DNA of 64,000 bases. Source: Streptomyces sp. RB17. Lineage in GTDB: Bacteria > Actinomycetota > Actinomycetes > Streptomycetales > Streptomycetaceae. The stretch covers positions 930,001-994,000 of the forward strand of contig NZ_WEGL01000002.1 in NCBI RefSeq assembly GCF_009604455.1, given 5' to 3'. Both the position numbers and the translations under genes were made by a program. How positions within the stretch are numbered: position 1 is the stretch's first letter; the number at the start of each line of letters is the position of its first letter. The notes beneath the pieces are model-generated. The model did no database searches. It was not told where the DNA came from and worked only from the letters and a program-made list of their open reading frames with translations. Below are positions 23,590 to 33,108 of the stretch, piece after piece.

Positions 23590-23910
23590 GACGGCACGCT
23601 TCTCGGCCGGGCGGTGGCCGGCGCCGCCCGCGAGCGGGCCGGTGACGAGGATGGCGAGGGCCATCAGGCGCGGCCGATGCGGGATGAACCGCAGCCCCTC
23701 CCGCACCCTCATCTCGGCCTGTGCGGGACGGTCCGCGTCTCGGCCGTCGGCTGCTCGGCCACCGCCCCGGGACCGGGCCGCAGGAAGGGCACCACCGATG
23801 CGACGAACAGGAACGACAGCCTGCCCGTTGGCGACGTACGTAGCGGGCGGTACCGAGGAAACCGACTGCCGCAGCGGCGAGCGCGGTGCCCAGCCGACCC
23901 GCGCTGTGCC
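23590..23910 (-). pseudogene. Decayed MFS transporter fragment
   Basis: Read leftwards, three frames carry pieces in the order of a major-facilitator exporter: an Ala/Gly-rich helix with ATYVANGQ (about 23835), then, shifted, RLSFLFVASVVPFLRPGPG, then EMRVREGLRFIPHRPRLMAL (about 23680). EGLRF followed by a helix is typical of the loop after helix 6 in actinobacterial exporters. Frameshifts separate the parts and both ends are missing. Assignment is by resemblance only. Confidence 0.4.
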
Positions 23911-24026
23911 ACCCGTACGGCACTTGGGGCGTGCGCGCGACTCCTCGCACCCCCGGTTTGCCGGGCTCGGGTCCTGGCTCCGCGGTCGGTCGCAGACCTG
24001 ATACGCCCCGCGAAAGGAGGCGTCCC

Positions 24027-24362
24027 ATGCGTGGCCAACACCACGGACGGACGGCGGCGCCGGAGCCCCGGTCACGCTCCGGAGTGTTCGGTGACCGCTT
24101 CCCGCGCACCGGCACCGAACCGGCCACCGCACGCAGCGCACTTCGGCTGCGTCAGCTGTTGTCCGCCGTCTTCCTGCCGCTGTTCGCCGCAGCGACGGCC
24201 GGCTTTGCCGTCTGGGCGGCGCACTCGGGTCCCGGCGACAGCCCGGGCGGAGGCCCGCTGACCGTCCTCGCGGTGGTGTGCGGTGTCCTCGCGCTGGCGG
24301 CGGCGCTGCATCTCACGGTGGTGACGCGGCGGAGACGGCGGGAGCGGGACACGGCCCCCTGA
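24027..24362 (+). CDS. DUF6343 family small membrane protein
   Basis: A 111-residue protein. A polar N-terminus ends in FPRTGTEPATARSALRLRQ, the conserved Streptomyces DUF6343 motif. Two membrane helices follow (LLSAVFLPLFAAATAGFAVW and GGPLTVLAVVCGVLALAAAL) and a basic tail (TRRRRRERD). The function is unknown. ATG 24027 has AAAGGAGG six bases upstream, among the strongest ribosome binding sites in the window. The stop is 60 bp before a 63-bp tandem repeat array. Confidence 0.82.
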   Translation: MRGQHHGRTAAPEPRSRSGVFGDRFPRTGTEPATARSALRLRQLLSAVFLPLFAAATAGFAVWAAHSGPGDSPGGGPLTVLAVVCGVLALAAALHLTVVTRRRRRERDTAP

Positions 24363-24424
24363 CTCGGCAGACCCCGGCCCCCACCGATGTGCCGCGCCCC
24401 GCTGACACGTGCTCTGACCAGCGC

Positions 24425-24676
24425 GTCAGCAGTTGCAGCGCCTTCGCCGATCCGGGCCTTGCCGATGCGTGCCCTGAGCGGCCCCGCGTCAGCAGTTGCA
24501 GCGCCTTCGCTGATCCGGGCCTTGCCGATGCGTGCCCTGAGCGGCCCCGCGTCAGCAGTTGCAGCGCCTTGGCTGATCCGGGCCTTGCCGATGCGTGCCC
24601 TGAGCGGCCCCGCGTCAGCAGTTGCAGCGCCTTCGCCGATCCGGGCCTTGCCGATGCGTGCTCTGAGCGGCCCCGC
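24425..24676. repeat. Four 63-bp tandem repeats, intergenic
   Basis: GTCAGCAGTTGCAGCGCC begins units at 24425, 24488, 24551 and 24614, and a partial one starts at 24677. Period is exactly 63 bases; units differ at only a few positions. The array fills the gap between the convergent DUF6343 and alcohol dehydrogenase genes. As 63 is divisible by three, all frames stay open, but no translation signal is present. Confidence 0.93.
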
Positions 24677-24724
24677 GTCAGCACTCACCGCCCCCAGCGA
24701 TCCAGTCCCCGCTGATCCGTCCCC

Positions 24725-25882
24725 TCAATACACCCGCGTCAGCAGTTCCAGCACCTCCGTCTCCTCCGGCAGCCGGGGCGCGTTCTTCGTCACCGCGTCC
24801 GTGACCGCGCCCGACGCCATCGCCGGGAGCTGGGCGCGGGCGGCGCCCAGGTCGCGCAGGGGCCGCTTGATGTCCAGCGTTCCGGACAGCTCCCGTACCG
24901 CGGCGACGGCCGCCCGGGCCCAGTCGCCGTCGGCGGGTGCCGGTACGCGCATGGCCCGCGCCGCCCGCTCGTACGCCTCCCGCGCCGCGGGCGCGCTGAA
25001 CTCCATGACCTCCTCCAGGACGGCGGCGAGGGCGACGCCGTGCGGGGTGCCGGTGTGGGCGGTGAGCGCATGGCCGATGCCGTGGACCAGGCCGAGCCCG
25101 GACAGGGTCAGGGCCTGGCCGGCGAGATGCGCGCCCATCATCAGCTCGGCGCGCGCGTCGAGGTCCGACCCGTTCCGGTGGGCGGCCGGCAGGGCATGGC
25201 TGACCATGCTCACGGCCTGGGTGGCACACGCCACGGAGAAGGCGTTCGCGCCGCGCGAGGCCAGCGACTCGATGCCGTGCACGAGCGCGTCGATGCCGGT
25301 CGCGGCCGTCGCCGCCGGTGGCAGACCGAGCGTCAGCTCCGGGTCGAGCAGGGCGATGCGGGGCTTGACGGAGGGGTGGCCGAGATACACCTTGCGGCAG
25401 GCCGCCGCGTCCTCGATCACACCGAAGCCGTTGGTCTCCGCGCCGGTGCCGGAGGTCGTCGGCACGGCGATCAGCGGCAGCCCGTCGGCCGCCTCCCACA
25501 GGTGGTCGGCGTCGGCGGCGACCGCGTCCGGATTGCCCACCAGCAGGGACATGCCCTTCGCGGCGTCCAGCACCGATCCGCCGCCGAGCGCGACGACCGC
25601 CGCCGGACCGAAGGCACGGGCCCGGGCGGCGCCCGCGTCGACGTTCCCGGTGGACGGGTTGGGCGCCACCTCGTCGTACACGGTGTGTTCCACGCCCGCC
25701 GCGTCCAGGATCTTCAGGACGCGGTCGGCGACACCGGTCGCGCGCAGCCCCCGGTCGGTGACGACGAAGGCGCGGTGGTGACCGGTGTCCGCGATCAGTT
25801 CGGGCAGCAGTTCGATCCGGCCGGGTCCGAACTCGACACGGAGGACGGTGTCGAGGCTCATGGGGGCGAGGTTGTCGGTCAT
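24725..25882 (-). CDS. Iron-containing (group III) alcohol dehydrogenase
   Basis: A 385-residue protein, normal for the family. VVALGGGSVLDAAKGMSLL is the NAD-binding Gly motif and AVPTTSGTGAET the second phosphate loop. Metal ligands are the Asp and His of TGIDALVHGIES and two His in LGLVHGIGHALTAHTGTPHG. It oxidises primary alcohols or diols, or reduces aldehydes, with Fe2+ or Zn2+. The substrate is open. ATG 25882 is followed by a family-typical start; GGGAG lies upstream. A fragment of another gene ends 33 bp upstream on the same strand, so an original operon partner may have been lost. Confidence 0.92.
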   Translation of the reverse strand: MTDNLAPMSLDTVLRVEFGPGRIELLPELIADTGHHRAFVVTDRGLRATGVADRVLKILDAAGVEHTVYDEVAPNPSTGNVDAGAARARAFGPAAVVALGGGSVLDAAKGMSLLVGNPDAVAADADHLWEAADGLPLIAVPTTSGTGAETNGFGVIEDAAACRKVYLGHPSVKPRIALLDPELTLGLPPAATAATGIDALVHGIESLASRGANAFSVACATQAVSMVSHALPAAHRNGSDLDARAELMMGAHLAGQALTLSGLGLVHGIGHALTAHTGTPHGVALAAVLEEVMEFSAPAAREAYERAARAMRVPAPADGDWARAAVAAVRELSGTLDIKRPLRDLGAARAQLPAMASGAVTDAVTKNAPRLPEETEVLELLTRVY

Positions 25883-25915
25883 GGTGGTGCGGCTCCCTGG
25901 GAGAGTTCGGTGGCG

Positions 25916-26034
25916 TCAGACCGTGACGGTGGTGGCGTCGAGCGCGGCGGCCGGAGACGGCAGCCTGAACTCCCGGCCGGCCAGCGCCTCGTAGAGCCGT
26001 ACGGGGCTCATCTCGCCCGCGAGCTTGCCGGCGC
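25916..26034 (-). pseudogene. 3' fragment of an unidentified gene
   Basis: The minus frame ending at TGA 25916-25918 codes AGEMSPVRLYEALAGREF and ends ALDATTVTV. It looks like the C-terminal end of an enzyme, but the upstream sequence is in another gene's frame and there is no start with a ribosome binding site. It was probably the gene upstream of the alcohol dehydrogenase, truncated at about 26034. Family not recognised. Confidence 0.4.
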
Positions 26035-26371
26035 GTGCCGGTGAGCGCGGCGGTGGCCCCGGCCGGACTCGGGGCCACCGCCCTGACCCTGCTGTGGACG
26101 GTGCTGACCTTCACCATGGTGGTCTCGGGCCGGACGGTCACGGGCGACCGGCTCCCCGCCGACTTCCCGACCCGGGTGGGCGGCTGGCAGGCCCTGTCCC
26201 GCTACGTCTGCTACACGCCCCTGCTCCTGTGGGGTCCCTTGCCGGCAGTCCTCACGGTCGCTTATGCCCGGCGCCGACGACAGCGCCCCCAAAGGGGCGC
26301 GGGGAACTGCGCGACCAGCCACGATGAACCCGCAGCGGCCCGACGACAGTTCCCGGCGCTTCCCGGGGCGC

Positions 26372-26382
<11 letters not shown>
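26035..26382 (+). CDS. Small two-helix membrane protein, possibly a fragment
   Basis: A GTG at 26035 opens a 115-residue frame with two hydrophobic segments ([19 protein letters not shown] and [20 protein letters not shown]) joined by a polar loop, then a basic stop-transfer. The last 35 residues are translated from a dispersed Streptomyces repeat and are unlikely to be functional. No ribosome binding site is clear, and the frame begins exactly where the neighbouring fragment ends, so this may be a 3' remnant. The end overlaps the aldo/keto reductase stop by 11 bases. Confidence 0.4.
26283..26337. repeat. Dispersed Streptomyces repeat, copy 1
   Basis: GCGCCCC-caaa-GGGGCGC hairpin followed by GGGGAACTGCGCGACCAGCC. 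About 31 bases from AAAGGGG onward are shared exactly with the copy at 43984-44014. It resembles a family scattered between genes across many Streptomyces genomes. This copy lacks the outer left arm. Confidence 0.75.
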
Positions 26383-27361
<979 letters not shown>

Positions 27362-27444
27362 GTGTTGTCCCAGCCTTTCCTGCACACTCGATCGTCGTCC
27401 CGTACGACACACGGGTGCGAGCCCTCGCGTGCCGTACGTCTGCG

Positions 27445-27475
27445 ACGCTACGAGTTGGAGCGCTCTCCAAGTCAA
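27445..27475 (-). promoter_or_regulatory. MerR-type promoter of the aldo/keto reductase gene
   Basis: On the minus strand: -35 TTGACT (27475-27470), -10 TAGCGT (27450-27445), spacer exactly 19 bases. The spacer carries the dyad TTGGAG-AGCG-CTCCAA. Over-long 19-bp spacers with a central dyad are the hallmark of MerR-activated promoters. It is correctly oriented, 84 bp before the reductase start. Confidence 0.7.
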
Positions 27476-27909
27476 GCAACGCTCCGGGCCGGGCCGGGAA
27501 TCCAGCCGCACCGGCAGCCCGAACAGGTCGTTCTGGGCGACCGATGGACTTCGGCGGTGCCGTGGAGAGGCACACCGGTACCGACTTTGACGGCCCGTAG
27601 GACGCCAAGGAGTTCCGGGCGGGAACGCTCGAACGGTGGGACGTGCCACTCGGTGGGCAACTGGCGGCCGCTGTACGGGAGTCCGGGCTCGCGCGCCGCG
27701 CCGCGTTGTTCCAGGGACCTGTACGGGAGGACGGATCCAAGGGGGCCGAGGTTGCCTCCCGGGCCCGGATTCCGCCGCTGGGGACCTGTGGGTCTTCCCA
27801 CACCCTTCTCCCTCCGCAAAGGATCTTGACGCCCGCCTCCCGGCTCGCTGAACTGTCACCGATCGGGTCTCACCACCACCAAGGCCCACACCGGGGGAGG
27901 ACCGGGCGC
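27476..27909. other. Intergenic region with no supported gene
   Basis: About 430 bp between the aldo/keto reductase promoter and the reductase fragment at 27910. Open frames on both strands are unlike known proteins and lack ribosome binding sites. Given the decay nearby, it may be degraded coding sequence. Confidence 0.35.
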
Positions 27910-28044
27910 ATGTCGGAACGACAGTGGCGCAACCAACAGGTGATCGACGAGTTCCGCCACGGGGGCGGCGTCGCCGGCGGCGACTTCACCGGCGTACCGC
28001 TGCTGCTGCTCCCCACGACGGTGGACAACGGGAAAACGCTCTGA
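27910..28044 (+). pseudogene. Truncated F420-type nitroreductase/quinone reductase (DDN-like)
   Basis: A 44-residue frame starting ATG 27910, with GGAGG about ten bases upstream, codes [20 protein letters not shown] and [12 protein letters not shown]. This matches the N-terminus of deazaflavin (F420)-dependent quinone reductases of the DDN family, usually about 145 residues. The frame stops just where the conserved Gly-x-Lys-Ser/Thr-Gly segment should follow. The remaining two thirds are absent, so it should be non-functional. Confidence 0.6.
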
Positions 28045-28120
28045 GGCCGGGTTGCCGGACCGGGGTGAAGGGGGCGATGGACATGACGGGGGAGCCGAAG
28101 GCGATGGGCTGCCGTGCCTC

Positions 28121-28990
28121 ATGACGACTGAAGCGCGCATCGAGTGGTGCCGCGCGCTGCTCGCACGGCCGGCCCGGTTCACCGGGCGCACGCTGCGGGG
28201 CGAGTGGCACGCCATCGTCGTCGAACCGGTGCGGCGGCTCACGCGGCGCGGTGTGTCCGGCCTGCTGCTGGCGTTCGTCGCCGCGCTGGGCGTCATCTTC
28301 TTCCACGCGATCGCCCAGCATCCGCTGGGCGCTGTGTGGGTGACGCGCCTCGGCGGCGTCCGGGCCGACCTGCCGCTGTGGCTGTCGCTGCTGCGCACGC
28401 CCGTGTCGCTGTACGTCCCGGCGCTCGATCTGCCGGTGTGGGCGGGCATCACCCAGCTGTTCCTCGCCTTCGCCTGGGCCGAACTGGCTCTGGGCCGGGC
28501 CCGTACGCTGGCGATCTCCTACGCCACGACCCTGGCCGGCACGCTCACCGCCCGCGTGATGATCGCGATGGGTCCCGGCTGGTGGGGCTTCGGACTGCCG
28601 CACGCGTACGGGCAGGTGCTCGACACCGGCCCCTCCGCCGCCGTCGTCGGCCTGTTCACCTATCTTTCGGTGGTCGAACGCGCGCCCGTCGTGTTCACGC
28701 TGACCGGCGGCTCGATGGTGTGGGAGTCCGTCGCCGTGCCCAATCTGGCCGGCCGCGAGCACCTGATCGCGGTGGCCTCGGCGATCGTCCTCGGCCTGCT
28801 GCACGGCCGCCGCGCCCGGCTGCAGGCCCGTCTGCGGTCCCTGCTGCCCGTCCGGGACAGCGGTCCCACGCCCACGGAACCACCCGTGATCCCCGCGCCC
28901 GTGCCGCCCCGGACCGTGCCCGCGCCGGCGAGCGCCGAACGCGCACAGGAGCGCTCGCAGGACACGGCGATGACCTCCCTGGAGTGCTGA
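28121..28990 (+). CDS. Rhomboid-like membrane protein
   Basis: A 289-residue protein with about six membrane helices between residues 45 and 230, then a Pro-rich cytoplasmic tail. It fits the actinobacterial rhomboid-like family: DTGPSAAVVG places Ser172 in a rhomboid-like Gly-x-Ser context, and His228 (GLLHGR) is in a late helix, a possible Ser-His dyad. The canonical Gly-x-Ser-Gly is Gly-Pro-Ser-Ala here, so protease activity is not certain. ATG 28121 lacks a strong ribosome binding site; TTG 28052 is an in-frame alternative. It precedes pyruvate carboxylase but is probably separate. Confidence 0.75.
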   Translation: MTTEARIEWCRALLARPARFTGRTLRGEWHAIVVEPVRRLTRRGVSGLLLAFVAALGVIFFHAIAQHPLGAVWVTRLGGVRADLPLWLSLLRTPVSLYVPALDLPVWAGITQLFLAFAWAELALGRARTLAISYATTLAGTLTARVMIAMGPGWWGFGLPHAYGQVLDTGPSAAVVGLFTYLSVVERAPVVFTLTGGSMVWESVAVPNLAGREHLIAVASAIVLGLLHGRRARLQARLRSLLPVRDSGPTPTEPPVIPAPVPPRTVPAPASAERAQERSQDTAMTSLEC

Positions 28991-29148
28991 CCCCGCCGGG
29001 TGTGCCTGTGGCGCCGCCCACCCTGTCGATGTGATGGTTGTCGCACGTCGACATGCGCGAGCACCCCCTAGGGTGGCCGCGATGTACGGCAGGGCGTGGC
29101 AGACACCATGGTGTTCGTCGCCGGCAGGGCAGCTGAAGGGATTCCAGG

Positions 29149-32100
29149 ATGTTCCGCAAGGTGCTGGTCGCCAACCGTGGAGAGATCGCGATCCGCGCGT
29201 TCCGGGCGGGCTACGAGCTCGGCGCGCGCACCGTCGCCGTGTTCCCGCACGAGGACCGCAACTCGCTGCACCGGCTGAAGGCCGACGAGGCGTACGAGAT
29301 CGGCGAGCCGGGACACCCGGTGCGGGCGTATCTCTCGGTCGAGGAGATCGTGGGCGCCGCCCGCCGGGCCGGTGCCGACGCCGTCTACCCGGGCTACGGC
29401 TTCCTGTCCGAGAACCCGGAACTGGCCCGCGCCTGCGAGGAGGCGGGCATCACCTTCGTCGGCCCGAGCGCGGCCACCCTGGAGCTGACCGGCAACAAGG
29501 CCCGCGCGGTGGCAGCCGCCCGGGCGGCCGGCGTACCCGTGCTCGGCTCCTCCCAGCCCTCCACCGACGTGGACGAACTGGTGCGCGCCGCCGAGGAGAT
29601 CGGCTTCCCCGTCTTCGTCAAGGCGGTCGCGGGCGGCGGCGGGCGCGGCATGCGCCGCGTGCAGGATCCCGCCCAGCTGCGCGAGTCCATCGAGGCCGCC
29701 TCCCGCGAGGCCGACGCCGCGTTCGGCGACCCGACGGTCTTCCTGGAGAAGGCCGTTGTCGACCCGCGCCACATCGAGGTGCAGATCCTCGCCGACGGCG
29801 AGGGCGACGTCATCCACCTCTACGAGCGCGACTGTTCCCTCCAGCGCCGCCACCAGAAGGTCATCGAGCTGGCTCCCGCCCCCAACCTCGACCCCGAGGT
29901 ACGGCAGCGGATCTGCGACGACGCGGTGCGCTTCGCCCGCGAGATCGGCTACCGCAACGCGGGCACCGTGGAGTTCCTCCTCGACCCGGACGGCAACCAC
30001 GTCTTCATCGAGATGAACCCGCGCATCCAGGTCGAGCACACCGTGACGGAGGAAGTCACGGACGTCGACCTGGTCCAGGCCCAGCTGCGGATCGCCTCCG
30101 GCGAGACCCTCGCCGACCTCGGCCTCGCCCAGGACACCATCACCCTGCGCGGTGCCGCCCTGCAGTGCCGTATCACCACCGAGGACCCCGCCAACGGCTT
30201 CCGCCCGGACACCGGCCGGATCAGCGCCTACCGCTCCCCGGGCGGCTCCGGCATCCGCCTGGACGGCGGAACCACCCACGCCGGTACGGAGATCAGCGCC
30301 CACTTCGACTCGATGCTGGTCAAGCTCACCTGCCGGGGCCGCGACTTCAAGGCCGCCGTCGGACGCGCCCGGCGTGCCGTGGCAGAGTTCCGCATCCGCG
30401 GCGTGGCCACCAACATCCCGTTCCTGCAGGCCGTCCTGGACGACCCCGACTTCCAGGCGGGCCGGGTCACCACGTCCTTCATCGAGCAGCGCCCGTACCT
30501 GCTGACCGCCCGCTCCTCCGCGGACCGCGGCACCAAGCTGCTCACCTACCTCGCCGACGTCACGGTCAACAAGCCGCACGGCGAGCGCCCCGACCTGCTC
30601 GACCCCATCACCAAGCTGCCGCCGCTGCCGGCCGGCGAGCCGACCGCCGGCACCCGCCAGCTGCTGGTCGACCTCGGCCCCGAGGGCTTCGCCCGCCGGC
30701 TGCGCCAGTCGCCGACCATCGGCGTCACCGACACCACCTTCCGCGACGCCCACCAGTCCCTGCTGGCCACCCGCGTGCGCACCAAGGACCTCCTGGCCGT
30801 CGCTCCGGTCGTCGCCCGCACCCTGCCGCAGCTGCTCTCCCTGGAGTGCTGGGGCGGTGCGACGTACGACGTCGCGCTGCGCTTCCTCGCCGAGGACCCC
30901 TGGGAGCGGCTGGCCGCGCTGCGCGAGGCCGTTCCGAACATCTGCCTGCAGATGCTGCTGCGCGGCCGAAACACCGTCGGCTACACGCCGTACCCGACCG
31001 AGGTGACCGACGCGTTCGTGCAGGAGGCCGCAGCCACCGGCATCGACATCTTCCGCATCTTCGACGCCCTCAACGACGTCGGCCAGATGCGCCCCGCCAT
31101 CGACGCCGTACGCGAGACCGGCACCGCGATCGCCGAGGTCGCCCTCTGCTACACCGCCGACCTCAACGATCCGGCCGAGCGGCTGTACACCCTCGACTAC
31201 TACCTGCGGCTGGCCGAGCAGATCGTCGAGGCGGGCGCCCACGTCATCGCGATCAAGGACATGGCGGGACTGCTGCGCGCGCCGGCCGCCGCCAAGCTGG
31301 TCTCCGCGCTGCGCCGCGAGTTCGATCTGCCCGTGCATCTGCACACGCACGACACGGCCGGCGGCCAGCTCGCCACCTACCTGGCCGCGATCCAGGCGGG
31401 CGCCGACGCCGTGGACGGCGCGGTCGCCTCGATGGCCGGTACGACCTCCCAGCCGTCGCTGTCGGCGCTGGTGGCCGCCACCGACCACTCCGACCGCCCC
31501 ACCGGCCTCGACCTGCAGGCCGTCGGCGACCTGGAGCCGTACTGGGAGGGTGTCCGCAGGATCTACGCCCCGTTCGAGGCGGGCCTCGCCTCCCCGACCG
31601 GCCGCGTCTACCACCACGAGATCCCCGGCGGCCAGCTGTCCAACCTGCGCACCCAGGCCGTCGCCCTCGGCCTCGGCGACCGCTTCGAGGACATCGAGGC
31701 GATGTACGCCGCCGCCGACCGCATCCTCGGCCGCCTGGTCAAGGTCACCCCGTCCTCCAAGGTGGTCGGCGACCTCGCCCTGCACCTGGTGGGCGCCGGT
31801 GTCTCCCCGAAGGACTTCGAGGAGACTCCTGACAGGTTCGACATCCCGGACTCGGTGATCGGCTTCCTGCGCGGCGAGCTGGGCACCCCGCCCGGCGGCT
31901 GGCCGGAGCCGTTCCGCACCAAGGCCCTCCAGGGCCGGGCCGCGTCCAGGCCCGCGCCCGAGCTGTCCGGCGAGGACCACGAGGGGCTGGCCAAGGAGCG
32001 CCGCGCCACCCTCAACCGGCTGCTGTTCCCCGGCCCCACGCGGGAGTTCGACACCCACCGGCAGGCCTTCGGCGACACCAGCGTGCTGGACAGCAAGGCG

Positions 32101-32523
32101 TTCTTCTACGGACTGCGGCCCGCCAAGGAGTACGCCGTCGACCTGGAGCCCGGCGTCCGGCTGCTGATCGAGCTGCAGGCCATCGGTGAGGCCGACGAGC
32201 GGGGCATGCGCACGGTGATGTCCACGCTCAACGGCCAGCTGCGGCCCATCCAGGTCCGTGACCGCGCCGCTGCCTCCGACGTGCCGGTGACGGAGAAGGC
32301 CGATCGCGCGAACCCCGGTCATGTGGCGGCGCCGTTCGCCGGTGTGGTGACCCTGGCGGTGTCCGAGGGCGACGAGGTCGCCGCCGGCGCCACCGTGGCC
32401 ACCATCGAGGCGATGAAGATGGAGGCCACCATCACCGCGCCGAAGGCGGGCCGCGTCTCCCGTCTGGCCATCAACCGGATCCAGCAGGTGGAGGGCGGGG
32501 ACCTGTTGGTCGAGCTCGCCTGA
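29149..32523 (+). CDS. pyc: Pyruvate carboxylase
   Basis: A 1124-residue multidomain enzyme that makes oxaloacetate from pyruvate, bicarbonate and ATP, an anaplerotic step. The biotin carboxylase domain is residues 1-450 (KVLVANRGEIAIRAFRAGYE, GGGGRGMRRV ATP loop, EMNPRIQVEH). The carboxyltransferase domain runs about 515-800 (DTTFRDAHQSLLATR, AIKDMAGLLRA, HLHTHDTAGG metal/lysine motifs). Next are the tetramerisation region and the C-terminal biotinyl domain with Lys about 1090 in EAMKMEA. All catalytic motifs are intact and length is standard. ATG 29149 is preceded by weak AGGAT. It is monocistronic, as in other Streptomyces. Confidence 0.98.
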   Translation: MFRKVLVANRGEIAIRAFRAGYELGARTVAVFPHEDRNSLHRLKADEAYEIGEPGHPVRAYLSVEEIVGAARRAGADAVYPGYGFLSENPELARACEEAGITFVGPSAATLELTGNKARAVAAARAAGVPVLGSSQPSTDVDELVRAAEEIGFPVFVKAVAGGGGRGMRRVQDPAQLRESIEAASREADAAFGDPTVFLEKAVVDPRHIEVQILADGEGDVIHLYERDCSLQRRHQKVIELAPAPNLDPEVRQRICDDAVRFAREIGYRNAGTVEFLLDPDGNHVFIEMNPRIQVEHTVTEEVTDVDLVQAQLRIASGETLADLGLAQDTITLRGAALQCRITTEDPANGFRPDTGRISAYRSPGGSGIRLDGGTTHAGTEISAHFDSMLVKLTCRGRDFKAAVGRARRAVAEFRIRGVATNIPFLQAVLDDPDFQAGRVTTSFIEQRPYLLTARSSADRGTKLLTYLADVTVNKPHGERPDLLDPITKLPPLPAGEPTAGTRQLLVDLGPEGFARRLRQSPTIGVTDTTFRDAHQSLLATRVRTKDLLAVAPVVARTLPQLLSLECWGGATYDVALRFLAEDPWERLAALREAVPNICLQMLLRGRNTVGYTPYPTEVTDAFVQEAAATGIDIFRIFDALNDVGQMRPAIDAVRETGTAIAEVALCYTADLNDPAERLYTLDYYLRLAEQIVEAGAHVIAIKDMAGLLRAPAAAKLVSALRREFDLPVHLHTHDTAGGQLATYLAAIQAGADAVDGAVASMAGTTSQPSLSALVAATDHSDRPTGLDLQAVGDLEPYWEGVRRIYAPFEAGLASPTGRVYHHEIPGGQLSNLRTQAVALGLGDRFEDIEAMYAAADRILGRLVKVTPSSKVVGDLALHLVGAGVSPKDFEETPDRFDIPDSVIGFLRGELGTPPGGWPEPFRTKALQGRAASRPAPELSGEDHEGLAKERRATLNRLLFPGPTREFDTHRQAFGDTSVLDSKAFFYGLRPAKEYAVDLEPGVRLLIELQAIGEADERGMRTVMSTLNGQLRPIQVRDRAAASDVPVTEKADRANPGHVAAPFAGVVTLAVSEGDEVAAGATVATIEAMKMEATITAPKAGRVSRLAINRIQQVEGGDLLVELA

Positions 32524-32555
32524 GCCACCGTGTGCTGCGGCCGGAGGGCCCCGGG

Positions 32556-33017
32556 TCAGTCCCAGAGCGGGTACGTCATGACCTGGTTGAAGCCCTTCGG
32601 CCGGGCGCCGGTGTAGGTCAGGCTCATCTGCGCGTAGCGCTCGAAGGACGGATGCTTCTTCCACTGCTGCTCGCCGGTCAGCCGGATGACGACCGGGTAC
32701 TGGTGGAAGGTGCCGGCGGCGCAGTACGGGTCGCAGTCGTTGACCCAGTTCACGCCCACGGCCTTCGCACCGTCCGGACCCCACTGGGACCAGTGGAGTC
32801 CGGTGAGCCGGCTGTTGCCGTCGCCACAGGCCAGGATGAAGTCGGCCGGGCGGACGTTCCGGTGGAAGAAGCAGTCGACCAGGACGGGCCGGGCCGGACT
32901 GGCCTGCACGCCGGTACCGGGAGGGGTCGGGGGACTGGCCGAGGCCGTCGTCATCGCCGTGGTCAGCAGGGCTCCTGCCGCCAGGGTGACCGCCGTTCCC
33001 ACCAGTGCTCCACGCAT
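32556..33017 (-). CDS. Secreted protein of unknown function
   Basis: A 153-residue exported protein: signal peptide RGALVGTAVTLAAGALL with a likely cleavage after ASA. The mature domain contains PADFILACGDGNSRLTGLHW, an NDCDPYCAAGTFHQYPV segment and FNQVMTYPLWD at the end. Three or four Cys could form disulfides. It resembles small secreted beta-sheet proteins common in Streptomyces that have no assigned function. ATG 33017 follows GGGAG; GTG 33029 is in frame but less good. It is convergent with pyc and upstream of nothing obvious, and it precedes the polysaccharide-lyase gene on the same strand by 90 bp. Confidence 0.78.
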   Translation of the reverse strand: MRGALVGTAVTLAAGALLTTAMTTASASPPTPPGTGVQASPARPVLVDCFFHRNVRPADFILACGDGNSRLTGLHWSQWGPDGAKAVGVNWVNDCDPYCAAGTFHQYPVVIRLTGEQQWKKHPSFERYAQMSLTYTGARPKGFNQVMTYPLWD

Positions 33018-33108
33018 GGCCGCTCCCACCGTCGTGCTGTGTTCGACCGTCCACTCGACGCTACGACCACCCGGCCGTTTGCACCAATCGCGCAGGTCGC
33101 ACGGCGTG

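Noticed and set aside
24152..24688. Repeat protein on the minus strand across the 63-bp array
   Set aside because: It is open only because 63 is divisible by three and GC content is high; it lacks a ribosome binding site and overlaps the DUF6343 gene.
24425..24690. CRISPR array
   Set aside because: The 63-bp units are nearly identical throughout, with no variable spacers, and no cas genes are near.
27455..27470. Second CebR/LacI box
   Set aside because: TTGGAG-CGCT-CTCCAA is offset from the CebR consensus, and the -35/19 bp/-10 arrangement fits a MerR promoter better.
29068..33054. Very long minus-strand frame opposite pyruvate carboxylase
   Set aside because: It is the antisense of an intact pyc gene; high third-position GC removes stops. 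Composition is unlike real proteins.
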